From Gambelia wislizenii (Eukaryota; Chordata; Lepidosauria; Squamata; Crotaphytidae), in NCBI GenBank assembly GCA_030847615.1, contig JAUMIR010000001.1:181989001-182053000 (forward strand): DNA of 64,000 bases, written 5' to 3'. The translations under genes and the position numbers were made by a program. Below the pieces are notes generated by a model. That model saw nothing but the letters and a program-made list of their open reading frames with translations, had not been told where the DNA came from and searched no databases. Every line of letters begins with the position of its first letter. Position 1 is the first letter of the stretch. Shown here in pieces: positions 55,057 through 64,000 of the stretch.

Positions 55057-55165
55057 TATACTCCTACCCAACCATTCTCTGAAGATGTCAGCCACAGATG
55101 CAGGCGAAACATCAGAAAGAAACTATTCCAGAACATGGTCTCACAGTCCAGAAAAAAACCAATGA

Positions 55166-56390
55166 AAATCTATCAATGTAAATCTTTGCCAATTTCAACC
55201 TTTCCTATGAGAATAAATGTTTCTATAGTTTTCTCTCCACTACATGAAAAAAAAAATACTTTGGTGCAGTTTTCACCCACTATTTGCACATCTTGAAGTG
55301 TTTCAGAAAAATTATCCTGTGCCAAATTATATGAGAAGGGTTATTGCCATAAAATGTCTGTCTATGTGGGGGAGGTTTTTAGACATGTGCACGTGCACAC
55401 ACACACACACTTCTGTGCAAAAGTCACACTGTTTGCAAAAAAAAACCATGTGGAGGGTTGTGCAGAAAGGTTTTCTGCACAAAAAATGTATTTCTTAAAA
55501 CAACATTTTTATGCAAATAACACAATATTTGCACAACCCCCTTCTTTCCATGAAAACATACATGTTTCTGTGGGGTGGGGGAATGGAACTAAAACCAGTT
55601 CTTTTCTGCATAGATTAATTCCCAGAAACTTTTTGAGATATGTAAAAACCAGGCAAAATCTGTACAACATTCACGCCTCCATTATTTTTCCTGAATGCAT
55701 TTCCCTAGTATGGGAAAATCAATGCTCACCTGGAAAATGAGCAAAGACAATTCAATCAATGCATTTCGGTCACAGACCAGAGGTGGGCGGGGGGGGGGGG
55801 AAATCTTCTCATCCTTATGTACATCTCAAATATTTTGCCAAAGCAGGAATCATTAAATTTCTCTCTCTCTCTCTCTCTCTTTATTTTTTTAAGGTGGGGG
55901 ATTCAGTGGCAACTACTTTGGCTAGAAATACAGATAAAAGTGTTTCCTATTTGCATGTTATTTAGTCCCACAGGTTCTGTAGTGTCAGTTGATAAATATT
56001 CTTATTTTTTTAAAAAGACCACAGTATGTTGCATTTCTAAAACTAAAGTATAAAGTCATAGGACCAATGGTAGAATATTTGATGTATCATATTCACTGAG
56101 GAGACCTAACGGGTCTTCTAGTACAAAACCGAGGAAGTTCATTCTTCATGGGTGACAATTTACGCCCTGCTTGGAAATATCTTACAGGAAAGAGGTATCT
56201 AGTTTCTGAGACAGTTCACTCCACTTTCAAACAAGTCACATGATCAACAATTCCTTCACAATGTTTAGTCAAAATCCTTTTATTTGTAACTTGAAAACAC
56301 TGGTCCAGGTTGTATCCTCTGGAAAAACAGAACATATATTTATTCTATGCAACAACCCATTAAATTTTTGAAGATGGCTATTACATCTTT
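55166..56390. other. Unassigned stretch with simple repeats
   Basis: No recognised gene. It contains (AC)n at about 55396-55410, poly-G at 55789-55800 and (CT)n at 55861-55880. Frames here are short and unsupported. Confidence 0.35.
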
Positions 56391-56465
56391 GTGTATTCCT
56401 GCAAGGCAGGGTGTTGGATGGACTGGATGGCCCTCATGGTCTCTTCCAACTCTATGATTCTATGA
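56391..56465 (+). mobile_element. CR1 LINE, terminal 3' tail
   Basis: GTGTATTCCTGCAAGGCAGG, then GGACTGGATGGCCCTCATGG, TCTTCCAACTCTATG and ATTCTATGAT, is the last ~75 bp of CR1, an extreme 5' truncation. Confidence 0.85.
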
Positions 56466-57814
56466 TCATCACTAAATCATCTCTTCTCCAGGCTATCCAA
56501 AACCCAGTGCCTTCAACCTGACTCACAGGACTTGGATGATTCCAAGCCCCTCACCACTGCTGCCTTCCAATTGGTCAATAGTTGCATTGCCAAGACTGAA
56601 CACAGTATTCCATTGTGAAGCTAGTTTAGTACAAGACTCACAGTTCTTCCCTCCCTCCATTGCTGAGTTGGCACTGTTTGGAAAATAAGTGAGGTGAAGC
56701 CCTGCCCCGATCAGGCCTTGTTTTCTCCAAACCATTTTAGGCCATTTTTGTTAGCTAGATTTGCTGCCCATCAAGTCAGGTAGTTCTATAATGCTGCACA
56801 ATGTCGTTTCTGTCCCTCCACTTAAAGGATTAATTACTGAAACTATGTTGCTATGTAACTTATATGTGTTAATCCTAAATCTGAATATCTATTGGCTGTG
56901 GAATGAAAATTCTGTGGCTCTAACCATTTCTCTTTACCTCCTTTACTGTTGATAATATAAATCCTTGATTAGTGTCAAATGGGTCTTGCATTAGAAGCTA
57001 ATTGCACATTCTGCCAAGCACAGTACTCTGATGTGTAAGGAATTTGCATAATTAAATATCCTGATTACATTAATGGGACATAACTGCAGAAGTAGCTCAT
57101 AAGCAAGCAAAAGAGCAGAAAACAAATCCACTGAATCCACACAGTTCAGGTATTAGAAAGCATTTCTCTGTCAAAGCAACTTATTCTCTCTACAGTTCAG
57201 ACAGAATTCTCAGTAGCTATTTTTAGTTACCCTTTCTTCCCCAAAGGTTACCTTACATGAAACACAAACATTTCTTTTCAGTCATGGCTTGTTTAGTATA
57301 GGATTTCTGAGAACAGCTCAGCACTCCTGGATTTTCTCTTACCTTTGGTAGGGTTAATCCGCTGGGTGCTGTCGACAACATTTTGTAAGGAGCTACTGTT
57401 TGCTGAAGACCGCTACAGCTTCAGCTAAGCACATTGCAAAGTTGCTCAGGGTTTGAAAAAAAATGCACCTTGAAATCTGTGTTTATAATCACCCTGGAAC
57501 CATCAAAGCCACAACTTTCAAAATCTGGATTATTACATAAAGGCTAGACATGTATACTGACCATAAGATTCAGTTAGGACTCCTTTCCAATGCTTCAGAA
57601 ATAGCCCACTTCAGCTCAGATCCATTCCTGAAGAAGTGATATCTCCTCTCCAAAAGGATGGAGAGATCATACCTTATCTGTACAGGTCTATGTTCATTAT
57701 GTTCATGTTATATATTACCATGTATGTAGGGAAAGAGGGAAATACACCATCCCATTCCCAAGGCACACAGACTGTATCCCCACTGTATTTAGATGAATTT
57801 GTAAAAAGCCATAC
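56466..57814. other. Unassigned stretch, no gene seen
   Basis: No recognised gene or repeat family; short frames only. Confidence 0.35.
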
Positions 57815-58030
57815 ACTTAATATATGTGTCTTCATTATTAGTTACACTTTCCTCCAAAGACCTCAAGACAACTTTCCCTGCCACCTCATTGTATGCTCAC
57901 AGCAACCCTGTGAGTAGGTTAGGCTGAGAGAGAAAGTAACTGAGCTAAAGTCACCCAGTGAATTTCATAGCTCATGGGAACCGGAACCTGAATCTAAGTT
58001 CCTGGCCAGTCATTATACCATACTGGTGCT
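57815..58030 (-). mobile_element. MIR-like SINE
   Basis: On the plus strand, CTCACAGCAACCCTGTGAGT, then GGTTAGGCTGAGAGAG, CTAAAGTCACCCAGTGAATT and CCAGTCATTATACCATACTG, is an inverted MIR-type SINE with its tRNA-like head at the right. It is better preserved than the copy at 26240. Confidence 0.65.
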
Positions 58031-58989
58031 GACGAAGAAAACAAAAGAAGTTAGAATTAACCAAGCTACAATGTGGCCTCAGGTTCTAATGGGAGGTGAA
58101 ATTCTAGTACCACCACATTCTACATGGTTTGCTATCTGATCAACATAATGGCCTGATTAACATGATTGGATGGCTCATGAGCTACCAAAAAAAGAGAATG
58201 TCCCATTGTAATTTTATCAGCATTTCAACATGATAAGATAGCATGTTGACCCTATTTTCCATTCTCAGTTTAGCTCTTTTTCTGAAAGTAAGATTTAAAC
58301 TTCTACTACCTCTGCCGAACACTGTGTGTGCCATGTAACTTGTCAGTATTTCTGTTAATGTAAAAGCATTTTCTGATATGTATAGTAACCAGATTCAGAG
58401 TAGTCAAGCAGATATGGATCAGCTTGTTTTTTGCTTTGTTTTATGAAGTAACACTTTTGGGAAGACTGTCACAGTGCTGTTGTCTCCAGATACCTGGCAG
58501 CTGAGCATCCAGTGTTATGCCAATGATAATGAGCCAAGATGCTCAAGATAAAACTAAACCTTAGTTTAGGACTCTGTGGATAGAATCTGATTCTTAAAGC
58601 TATTTCTGTCAGAAGTCATATTGGAGATAGCCATGACTTTTCTGGGTCACATTGAAGAAGGAAATGGAAAAGGCTTCAAGTAACACCTGATGAGAAAGGG
58701 ACTTTTTCTCTTTTTACTTAATTTGCATCTTGTTCAGATATTTTCAAAAATTAATGTGAGCACACATTAATCAGATGTATACACTAGTAAACGATAAGAA
58801 CTATTTTTATTTTCATAACTTCTGAAAGAAGGGCTCTGTGATACTTTGAAGCTTTAATATCAATTACCACACAGAATATCAATTACCACACAGAAGGTGG
58901 TATAATAGAAATTACCATATAATCCATTTAAGGCATAATGAAATGAAGCTTCAAAGTATTCCTAGATCCATCCCTGTCACTGGAGGCAC
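58031..58989. other. Unassigned stretch, no gene seen
   Basis: No recognised gene. A short tandem duplication of ATATCAATTACCACACAGA lies at about 58857-58893. Confidence 0.35.
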
Positions 58990-60235
58990 AAGTGAGTTCT
59001 GTGTCTTAGAGTGTGTGGGCCAGCTTCGACTGATCTACCAACTATGGCCTTTCCTGGAGAGAGATAACATAGCCACAGTAGTCCATGCTCTGGTATCCTC
59101 CCAATAAGATTACTGTAATGCTCTCTATGTGGGACTGCCCTTGAAGTAGACACGGAAGCTGCAGCTAGTGCAAAATGCAGCAGTGTGACTGCTTAGTGGA
59201 TACCATATAGACAGCATATAATACCATCCCTTAAAAAATTGCACTGGCTACCAATATGCTTCTGGTCTAAATTCAAGGAGCTTGTGGTAACATTTAAAGC
59301 CCTAAATGGCTTGGGACCCCAATAACTGAAGAAGTGGATCTCCCTACCTGAGGACTGAGGTCTGCTGGGATGGGACTCCTCTGTACTCCACCAGTGAGTT
59401 CGTTGCACTGTGTTAGCACATAGGAGAGGGCCTTCTCAGCTGTGGCACCCCAATTGTGTAATGCACTCCCCTTGGAGGCCAGATTGGTGCCAACACTAAT
59501 TTCATTTAGGCATCAAGTAAACACTTGGCTACTCATCAAGACATTTTGACCTCATTAATTCATCCTAAATACCTTTTATTTTTTAAAAAAAATCTTTTAA
59601 ATCTGTTTTTAACTTGTTATTATGTTTAATGTATTTTTAGCTTATTGAAATGGGCAGAATCCTGTTGGGGAGTTACAGATGCTTAACACATTCATAACTA
59701 TTCGATATTCATGATCCTTGCATATTCTCTAGTGTAGTCCACATGTAGGGACCATGAAAGGGACCCCAATCCCCACTTACCAGGCAGCAGCTGCTGTGAT
59801 AGATGGGGATCCTTTTCACTGTCACTCAGGAAGCAGCTGAATGCTGTCCCCTGCCCCTCCATGTGAATGATCTCCTGTGTGAGGGAAAATTGTGACTGGT
59901 TTTTTTCCCTGTCATCATGTGAATTGCTCATGGGGGAGGGGGAGAACATGCCAGCTAGCTGTTTCCTGAGTGACAGGGGAATGGACCCTCATCAATCACA
60001 GTGGCTGCTGCCCAATAAATGGGGAAGAGGAGGTCAGGCTGGGAATCACTGCCTAGCCAGATAACTATGGTGATATATATATTCATAATTCTCCAACAGG
60101 ATTTGGGGCATTTTAAAAATTATTTAATACCTTTTAACGTCTTGTTATAACCTGATTGGTAAGCTGCCCTGAAATTTTTTTGATATAGGGCAGGGTAGAA
60201 ATATTTTAATAAATGAATATAATTTAATAAATAAT
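58990..60235 (+). pseudogene. L2 LINE C-terminus and tail, interrupted
   Basis: Plus-strand L2 pieces: TVVHALVSSQ-DYCNALYVGL-like, KLQLVQNAAV, SLKKLHWLPI, FKVLVVTFKALNGLGPQ, and EGLLSCGTPIV-NALPLEA-like segments at 59000-59500, with several stops and frame changes. The 3' UTR lies at 59500-59655 and resumes at 60106 with TGGTAAGCTGCCCTG and AGGGCAGGGTAGAAATA. A foldback element separates the parts. Confidence 0.7.
59656..60105. mobile_element. ~450 bp foldback TIR element inside L2
   Basis: The left end CCTGTTGGGGAGTTA and, inverted from the right, CCTGTTGGAGAATTA are TIRs. Internal arms also pair: CCACTTACCAGGCAGCAGC with GCTGCTGCCCAATAAATGG, and GTCACTCAGGAAGCAGCTG with CAGCTAGCTGTTTCCTGAG. 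Target duplication is unclear (AT on both sides at most). The superfamily is not assigned. Confidence 0.6.
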
Positions 60236-60355
60236 TCACTACTTAAACAAAGAAGGGTGGTGCAATGAAGGAGGGAACTGGCTGTAACAATCCAGTGGAC
60301 TTATAGTTAGTGATGGGCAAACTTACCATGTCATACCTTCTAATTAGCTGACTAT

Positions 60356-60701
60356 GGATCAGACGATCCTTGCCGCACAAGGATCGTCTGGGACAGTTTT
60401 GTCTCAGCAGCGCAGCAGGGGGTCAATTTCAGATGATGCTGTCGCTGCTGCGAAATCGTCATTCCCTATCGCACTAAGGCTTGGAGCCTGCCGTGCTATA
60501 TTCGCCAAGATTTTATTCACGGAGGTTGTCCATGAATAAAATATTGGCGAATATAGCACAGCAGACTCCAAGCCTTAGCACGAGAGGGAACGACGATCTC
60601 GCAGCAGCGATGGCATCATCTGAAATCGACTCCCTGCCGCACTGCTGCGACGAAACTGTTCCAGATGATTCTTGCGTGGCAAGGATCGTCTGAAAATCTC
60701 C
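60356..60701. mobile_element. 346 bp palindromic DNA element
   Basis: TAT flanks both sides in C-TAT-G context. The right end is TCTGAAAATCTCC; the left end has lost about six internal bases (GGATCAGACGATCC). Arms pair throughout: CAGACGATCCTTGCC with GGCAAGGATCGTCTG, TTGGAGCCTGCCGTGCTATA with TATAGCACAGCAGACTCCAA, and TTTTATTCACGGAGG with CCATGAATAAAA at the centre. It is CpG-rich relative to its flanks. No protein. Confidence 0.85.
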
Positions 60702-60889
60702 TATGTTGTAAATGCAATATTACAAGCTCAGACAAAAGTTACCGTTAATTTTAGATCTCAAAAAAATTGTAAATTCTTGTGCATACATGTCACCAAAGAC
60801 TCTCTTGGGAAAGTACTGTGCATAATATATCTCCTCCAAATCCCATACATCATAACATATACTTCTCTGATTGGCTGATAGGGGCCTTA

Positions 60890-61335
60890 GTAACTAACAG
60901 CATAATCCTACACATGTCTACTAGAAGTGAACCCTGCTAAGTTCAATGGGACCTAGGAGATTTTCACATGGGGAAATTATTCCCCAGGGAGATTGGGAGA
61001 GAAACGGGGCTGTTCCGGTAGCAGCGCCCCATTTCTCACGCACGCATCCTTCTCGCGATCTCCCGTTGTCTTCCCTCCGTGCTGCTTCCATTTACCTGCC
61101 GGTATGTTCTGTGATTTTTTACTAACAAACAACGTTTGTTAGTAAAAAATACTGGGAGGGGAATGAAAGCAGCATGGAGGGAAGACAACAGGAGATTGCA
61201 AGAAGTAAGGGGGCATGCGAAATGGGGCGCTGCTACCGGAACAGCCCCATTTCTCTCCCGATCTCCCCAGGGAATAATTTACCCATGTGAAAATCTCTTT
61301 ACTCCTAAGGCATGTTTTATAGGATTGCAACCATA
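60890..61335. repeat. Amniote repeat interrupted by a palindrome
   Basis: CATAATCCTACACATGTCTA, then AAGTTCAATGGGAC on the left, and ACTCCTAAGGCATG with TATAGGATTGCAACC on the right, match a repeat common in reptile genomes whose uninterrupted form reads GGGACTTACTCCC at this point. The palindrome at 60956-61298 splits it. Confidence 0.5.
60956..61298. mobile_element. 343 bp palindromic DNA element
   Basis: Ends GGAGATTTTCACATGGG and CCCATGTGAAAATCTC. Arms pair: GATTGGGAGAGAAACGGGGC with GCCCCATTTCTCTCCCGATC, CTCCCGTTGTCTTCCCTCC with its inverted partner, and TTTTTTACTAACAAACAACG with GTTTGTTAGTAAAAAA at the centre. Flanks are CTA and TTA. It shares its first ten bases with 44627. No protein. 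Confidence 0.85.
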
Positions 61336-62288
61336 GTTATTGTCACTGTTGTTGGCAGCATATTTAGAAAATAATCAGGCTGTGCTTGTTCAATGGTACA
61401 CAACTTTGATTCATCATTTAAGGGCAAATGTGTCTGGGTGCCTGATGGGTGAATGTGATTGGATGGAAGTCTTTTTTGTTGTATATTCTTCAATATACCA
61501 TATACCAGCAGACCATATTCTTCAATATACAGCCAACACATAGATCTCTTTAGAAGGACTTGACTACCTGTATGAATTCTGCATGATTGCTGGCTCTGTG
61601 GCACTGTGTCTTAATTAATCACCTTGTCAACTTTGGTTATGATAAGTAGTATGTTGTATTTTCTAGTTTTGTGGGATTTATGTTTGGATGTTTATGTTTA
61701 ATTTTGTTTGGATTATCTATATTATATCTTTGGAAAAAATATGATAAAAGGTTCAGTTTCTTTTTCATGCACAAAAAGAAAGCCATACACCCCAGATCAA
61801 CTGTCCAGTATCAAACAGTGAAAATGTGTGTTTATTGAGATAAATATTTATTGACATTTTGGAAGCTTACACACCTCCAGTGATTGGTGAATTGTGTCCA
61901 CTGGGAATAGCATAGATCTTATTATCTAATGTATTGCATGGTAATATAATTGCATTTGCCTAATTGCAATTAGAATTCATTACTGTAGTATGATTGGCCT
62001 CTGATTATTGAATACTAGTAAGAGCATTGCATTGTGCTTTTAACACCAACAACAGCAATGTAAATGCCCCCCCATACCTCTCTTTGCTCCTGGCTTTTTG
62101 GTGTACTGATGTGTGTGCAAGTGAAATCCACATAGAATGAATATCTTTGTGCTAAGCCAGTGAATGCTGGCACCAGTTGGGAATGGGGAAAGATGGGTAC
62201 CCAGATTTTAAAACTGCATTACACACAAAAATCAAAATTTCTCCTTCACTGCTGCTCATCCTTAGATCCGTCTGCCTACAGAGCTGTG
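61336..62288. other. Unassigned stretch, no gene seen
   Basis: No recognised gene. A short repeated ATATTCTTCAATATAC motif lies at about 61484-61532. Confidence 0.35.
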
Positions 62289-64000
62289 GAATCATAGAAT
62301 CACAGAATCACAGAATTGCAGAGTTGGAAGAGACCACGAGGGCCATCCAGTCCAACCGCCTGCCACGCAGGAAATCAAGATCAAAGCATCCCCAACCGAT
62401 GGCTATCCAGCCTCTATTTAAAGACCTCCAAGGAAGGAGACCCACCAATCTCCGAGGAAGTGTGTTCTACTGCCGAACAGCTCTTACTGTCAAAAAGTTC
62501 CTCCTAATGTTGAGGTAGAATCTCTGTTCCTGGAGCTTGCATCCATTGCTCCGTGTTCCAGTCTCTGGAGCAGCAGAAAACAAGCCTGCTCCATCCTCAA
62601 CGTGACACCCCTTCAAATACTTAAACATGGCTATCATATTGCCTCTTAACTGTCTTTTTTTCCAGGCTAAACATACCCAGCTCCCTAAGACTCTCCTCAT
62701 AAGGCATCGTTTCCAGACCTTTCACCATTTTAGTCGCCCTTTGGACACACTCCAATTTGTCCATATCCTTTTTGAATTGTGATGCCCAGAACTGGACACA
62801 GTATTCTAGGTGAGGTCTGACCAAGGCAGAATAGAGCGGCACTATTACTTCCCTTGATCTAGACACTATACTTCTATTGATGCAGCCCAAAATCGCATTG
62901 GCCTTTTTAGCTGCCGCATCACACTGTTGACTCATGTTCAACTTGTGGTCTACTAGGACTCCTAGATCCCTTTCGCATGTAGTCTCATTCAGCCAGGTCC
63001 CCCCATCCTATATCTATGCATTTCTTTTTCTTTTTTCCCCCCTAAGTGCAGTACCTTACATTTCTCCGCATTGAATTTCATTTTGTTAGCTTTGGCCCAG
63101 CTCTCCAGACTATCCAGGTCATTTTGAATTTTGATCCTGTCCTCTAGGGTATTAGCTACTCCTCCTAATTTGTTGTCATCCGCAAATTTGATAAGTATGC
63201 CCCTAATTCCCTCATCCAAGTCATTGATAAAGATGTTGAATAGCACTGGGCCCAGGGCAGAACCCTGTGGCACCCCACTGGTCACATCTTTCCAAGAGGA
63301 AGAGGAGCCCCTGCTGAGCACCCTTTGGGTTTGGCCGGTCAACCAATTACAAATCCATTGAACAGTTAACTTGTCTAGCCCACATTTTACAAGCTTGTTT
63401 GCAAGGATGTCATGGGGAACCTTGTCAAAGCCCATACTGAAATCAAGGTATACAATATCCACAGCGTTCCCTTCATCTACCAAGCTGGTAATTTTATCAA
63501 AAAAAAGAGAGATCAGATTAGTCTGGCATGACTTGTTTCTCTGAAACCCATGTTGACTTTTTGTGATTATGGCATTGCCTTCTAAATGTTCACAGACTCT
63601 CTGTTTAATGATCTGCTCTAGAATCTTCCCTGGTATTGATGTCAGACTAACTGGACGATAATTTTTTGGATCCTCTTTTTTCCATTTTTGAAGATGGGGA
63701 CAATGTTTGCCCTCCTCCAGTCTGCTGGGACTTCTCCTGTTCTCCAGGAGTTCTCAGATTATTGCCAATGGCTCTGAGATTATATTTGCCAGCTCTTTTA
63801 ATACTCTTGGATGTAGTTCATCTGGTCCTGGAGATTTAAATTCATTTAGTTTAAGAAGGTATTCCTGTACTACCTCTTTGCTTATTCTGTGCTGGATTTT
63901 CCCTATTGTGTCCTCTGTTCCTTTATCATCAGGTTGGTCCCGCTTTTCCTTTTCTGAATATACTGAGGCAAAGAAGGTGTTGAGTAATCCTGCCTTTTCT
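62289..64000 (-). pseudogene. CR1 LINE, long copy running off the window
   Basis: Minus-strand CR1 from its ATAGAATCACAGAATCACAG octamer tail (62289-62318) to the window edge, at least 1.7 kb. Upstream parts at 63540-64000 include the finger region and the AIISENSW/EVP-type segment. The RT palm is in the frame at 62989-63483, and the C-terminal region ([20 protein letters not shown] to [12 protein letters not shown]) is in other frames, so at least two frameshifts are present. Confidence 0.93.
62989..63483 (-). pseudogene. CR1 reverse transcriptase palm fragment
   Basis: A 164-codon open frame. It contains YLDFSMGFDKVPHDILANKL (the first palm Asp is at residue 14), TSGVPQGSALGPVLFNIFIN, and the catalytic FADD at residues 100-103 followed by NKLGG, then LESWAKANKMKFNAEKC. 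The frame breaks after MHRYRMGG by a small deletion; the CR1 C-terminus continues at 62621-62941 and 62467-62700 in other frames. Catalytic residues are kept but the gene is broken. Confidence 0.88.

Larger units (their letters stand above)
53508..55165 (+). mobile_element. Penelope-like element 3' part, split by CR1
   Basis: Plus-strand PLE from the RT/linker end (LPYHTSKES-like stretch, then RKHNLQTIYRPTRKIQEML) through GIY-YIG, the stop, and pseudo-LTR. The pseudo-LTR is interrupted at about 54195 by a CR1 and resumes at about 55057 with ACTCCTACCCAACCATTCTC. Candidate hammerhead core boxes CTGAAGA (55079-55085) and GAAAC (55106-55110) are intact in the second part. Confidence 0.85.

Noticed and set aside
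1..64000. CRISPR arrays, prokaryotic operons, plasmid or phage features
   Set aside because: No direct-repeat/spacer pattern, no compact coding, no ribosome binding site pattern; the repeat content is vertebrate.

Overview
This 64 kb window looks like nuclear, gene-poor DNA from a squamate reptile (lizard or snake). The evidence is the mix of repeats: CR1 LINEs ending in ATTCTATG octamers, L2-type LINEs, Penelope-like elements with GIY-YIG endonuclease modules, tRNA-derived SINEs with a (CAA)n Bov-B-like tail (Sauria type), 5S rRNA-derived SINEs, solo LTRs, hAT and Tigger relics, and many small inverted-repeat DNA elements. I see no host exon, no functional tRNA or rRNA gene and no prokaryotic feature. 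Almost every long reading frame is a piece of a transposable element. Species and locus cannot be fixed from the sequence alone.

Layout. 1-9.8 kb: a LINE C-terminal relic, a Penelope 3' part, CR1 tails, a SINE inserted in a SINE, and a two-copy unknown repeat. 10-17.9 kb: a 546 bp terminal-inverted-repeat (TIR) element, two 5S-derived SINEs in opposite orientation, three LTRs (one carrying a nested DNA element) and a minisatellite. 19.5-23.5 kb: a hAT foldback, a SINE, and one long CR1 split by two DNA elements. 24-33.4 kb: L2 tails, a GC-rich Tigger-like element, a young L2 with an open 390-codon frame, two TIR elements and a CR1. 35.5-45.8 kb: foldback elements and LTRs, including an LTR with a 331 bp palindrome inside. 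48-56 kb: another TIR element, an old L2, a hAT element with a perfect 8 bp duplication, a SINE split by a TIR element, and a Penelope inverted pair broken by a CR1. 58-64 kb: a broken L2, three foldback elements and a CR1 running off the window end. Stretches between these hold no gene I can support.

The most interesting pattern is a set of at least fourteen short DNA elements (about 195-615 bp) that look like PIF/Harbinger-type MITEs. Their ends begin GG (once GA), and nine sit between exact 3 bp repeats in the context C-NNN-G. Because the outermost TIR base equals the target base, the junctions can also be read as a 5 bp CNNNG duplication. One insertion has its empty site in a second copy of the host LTR inside this same window. 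Five members are near-complete palindromes of about 300-345 bp. A separate ~550-615 bp family carries an internal hairpin whose two arms change together between copies. No transposase is encoded in the window.

The elements interact mainly by nesting and tail sharing. The common tRNA-derived SINE ends like the resident L2, and the (CAA)n SINE ends like Bov-B, so each SINE probably uses a LINE's reverse transcriptase. Nesting gives relative ages: LTRs, CR1s and SINEs came before the TIR elements inside them, and one Penelope copy came before the CR1 inside it.
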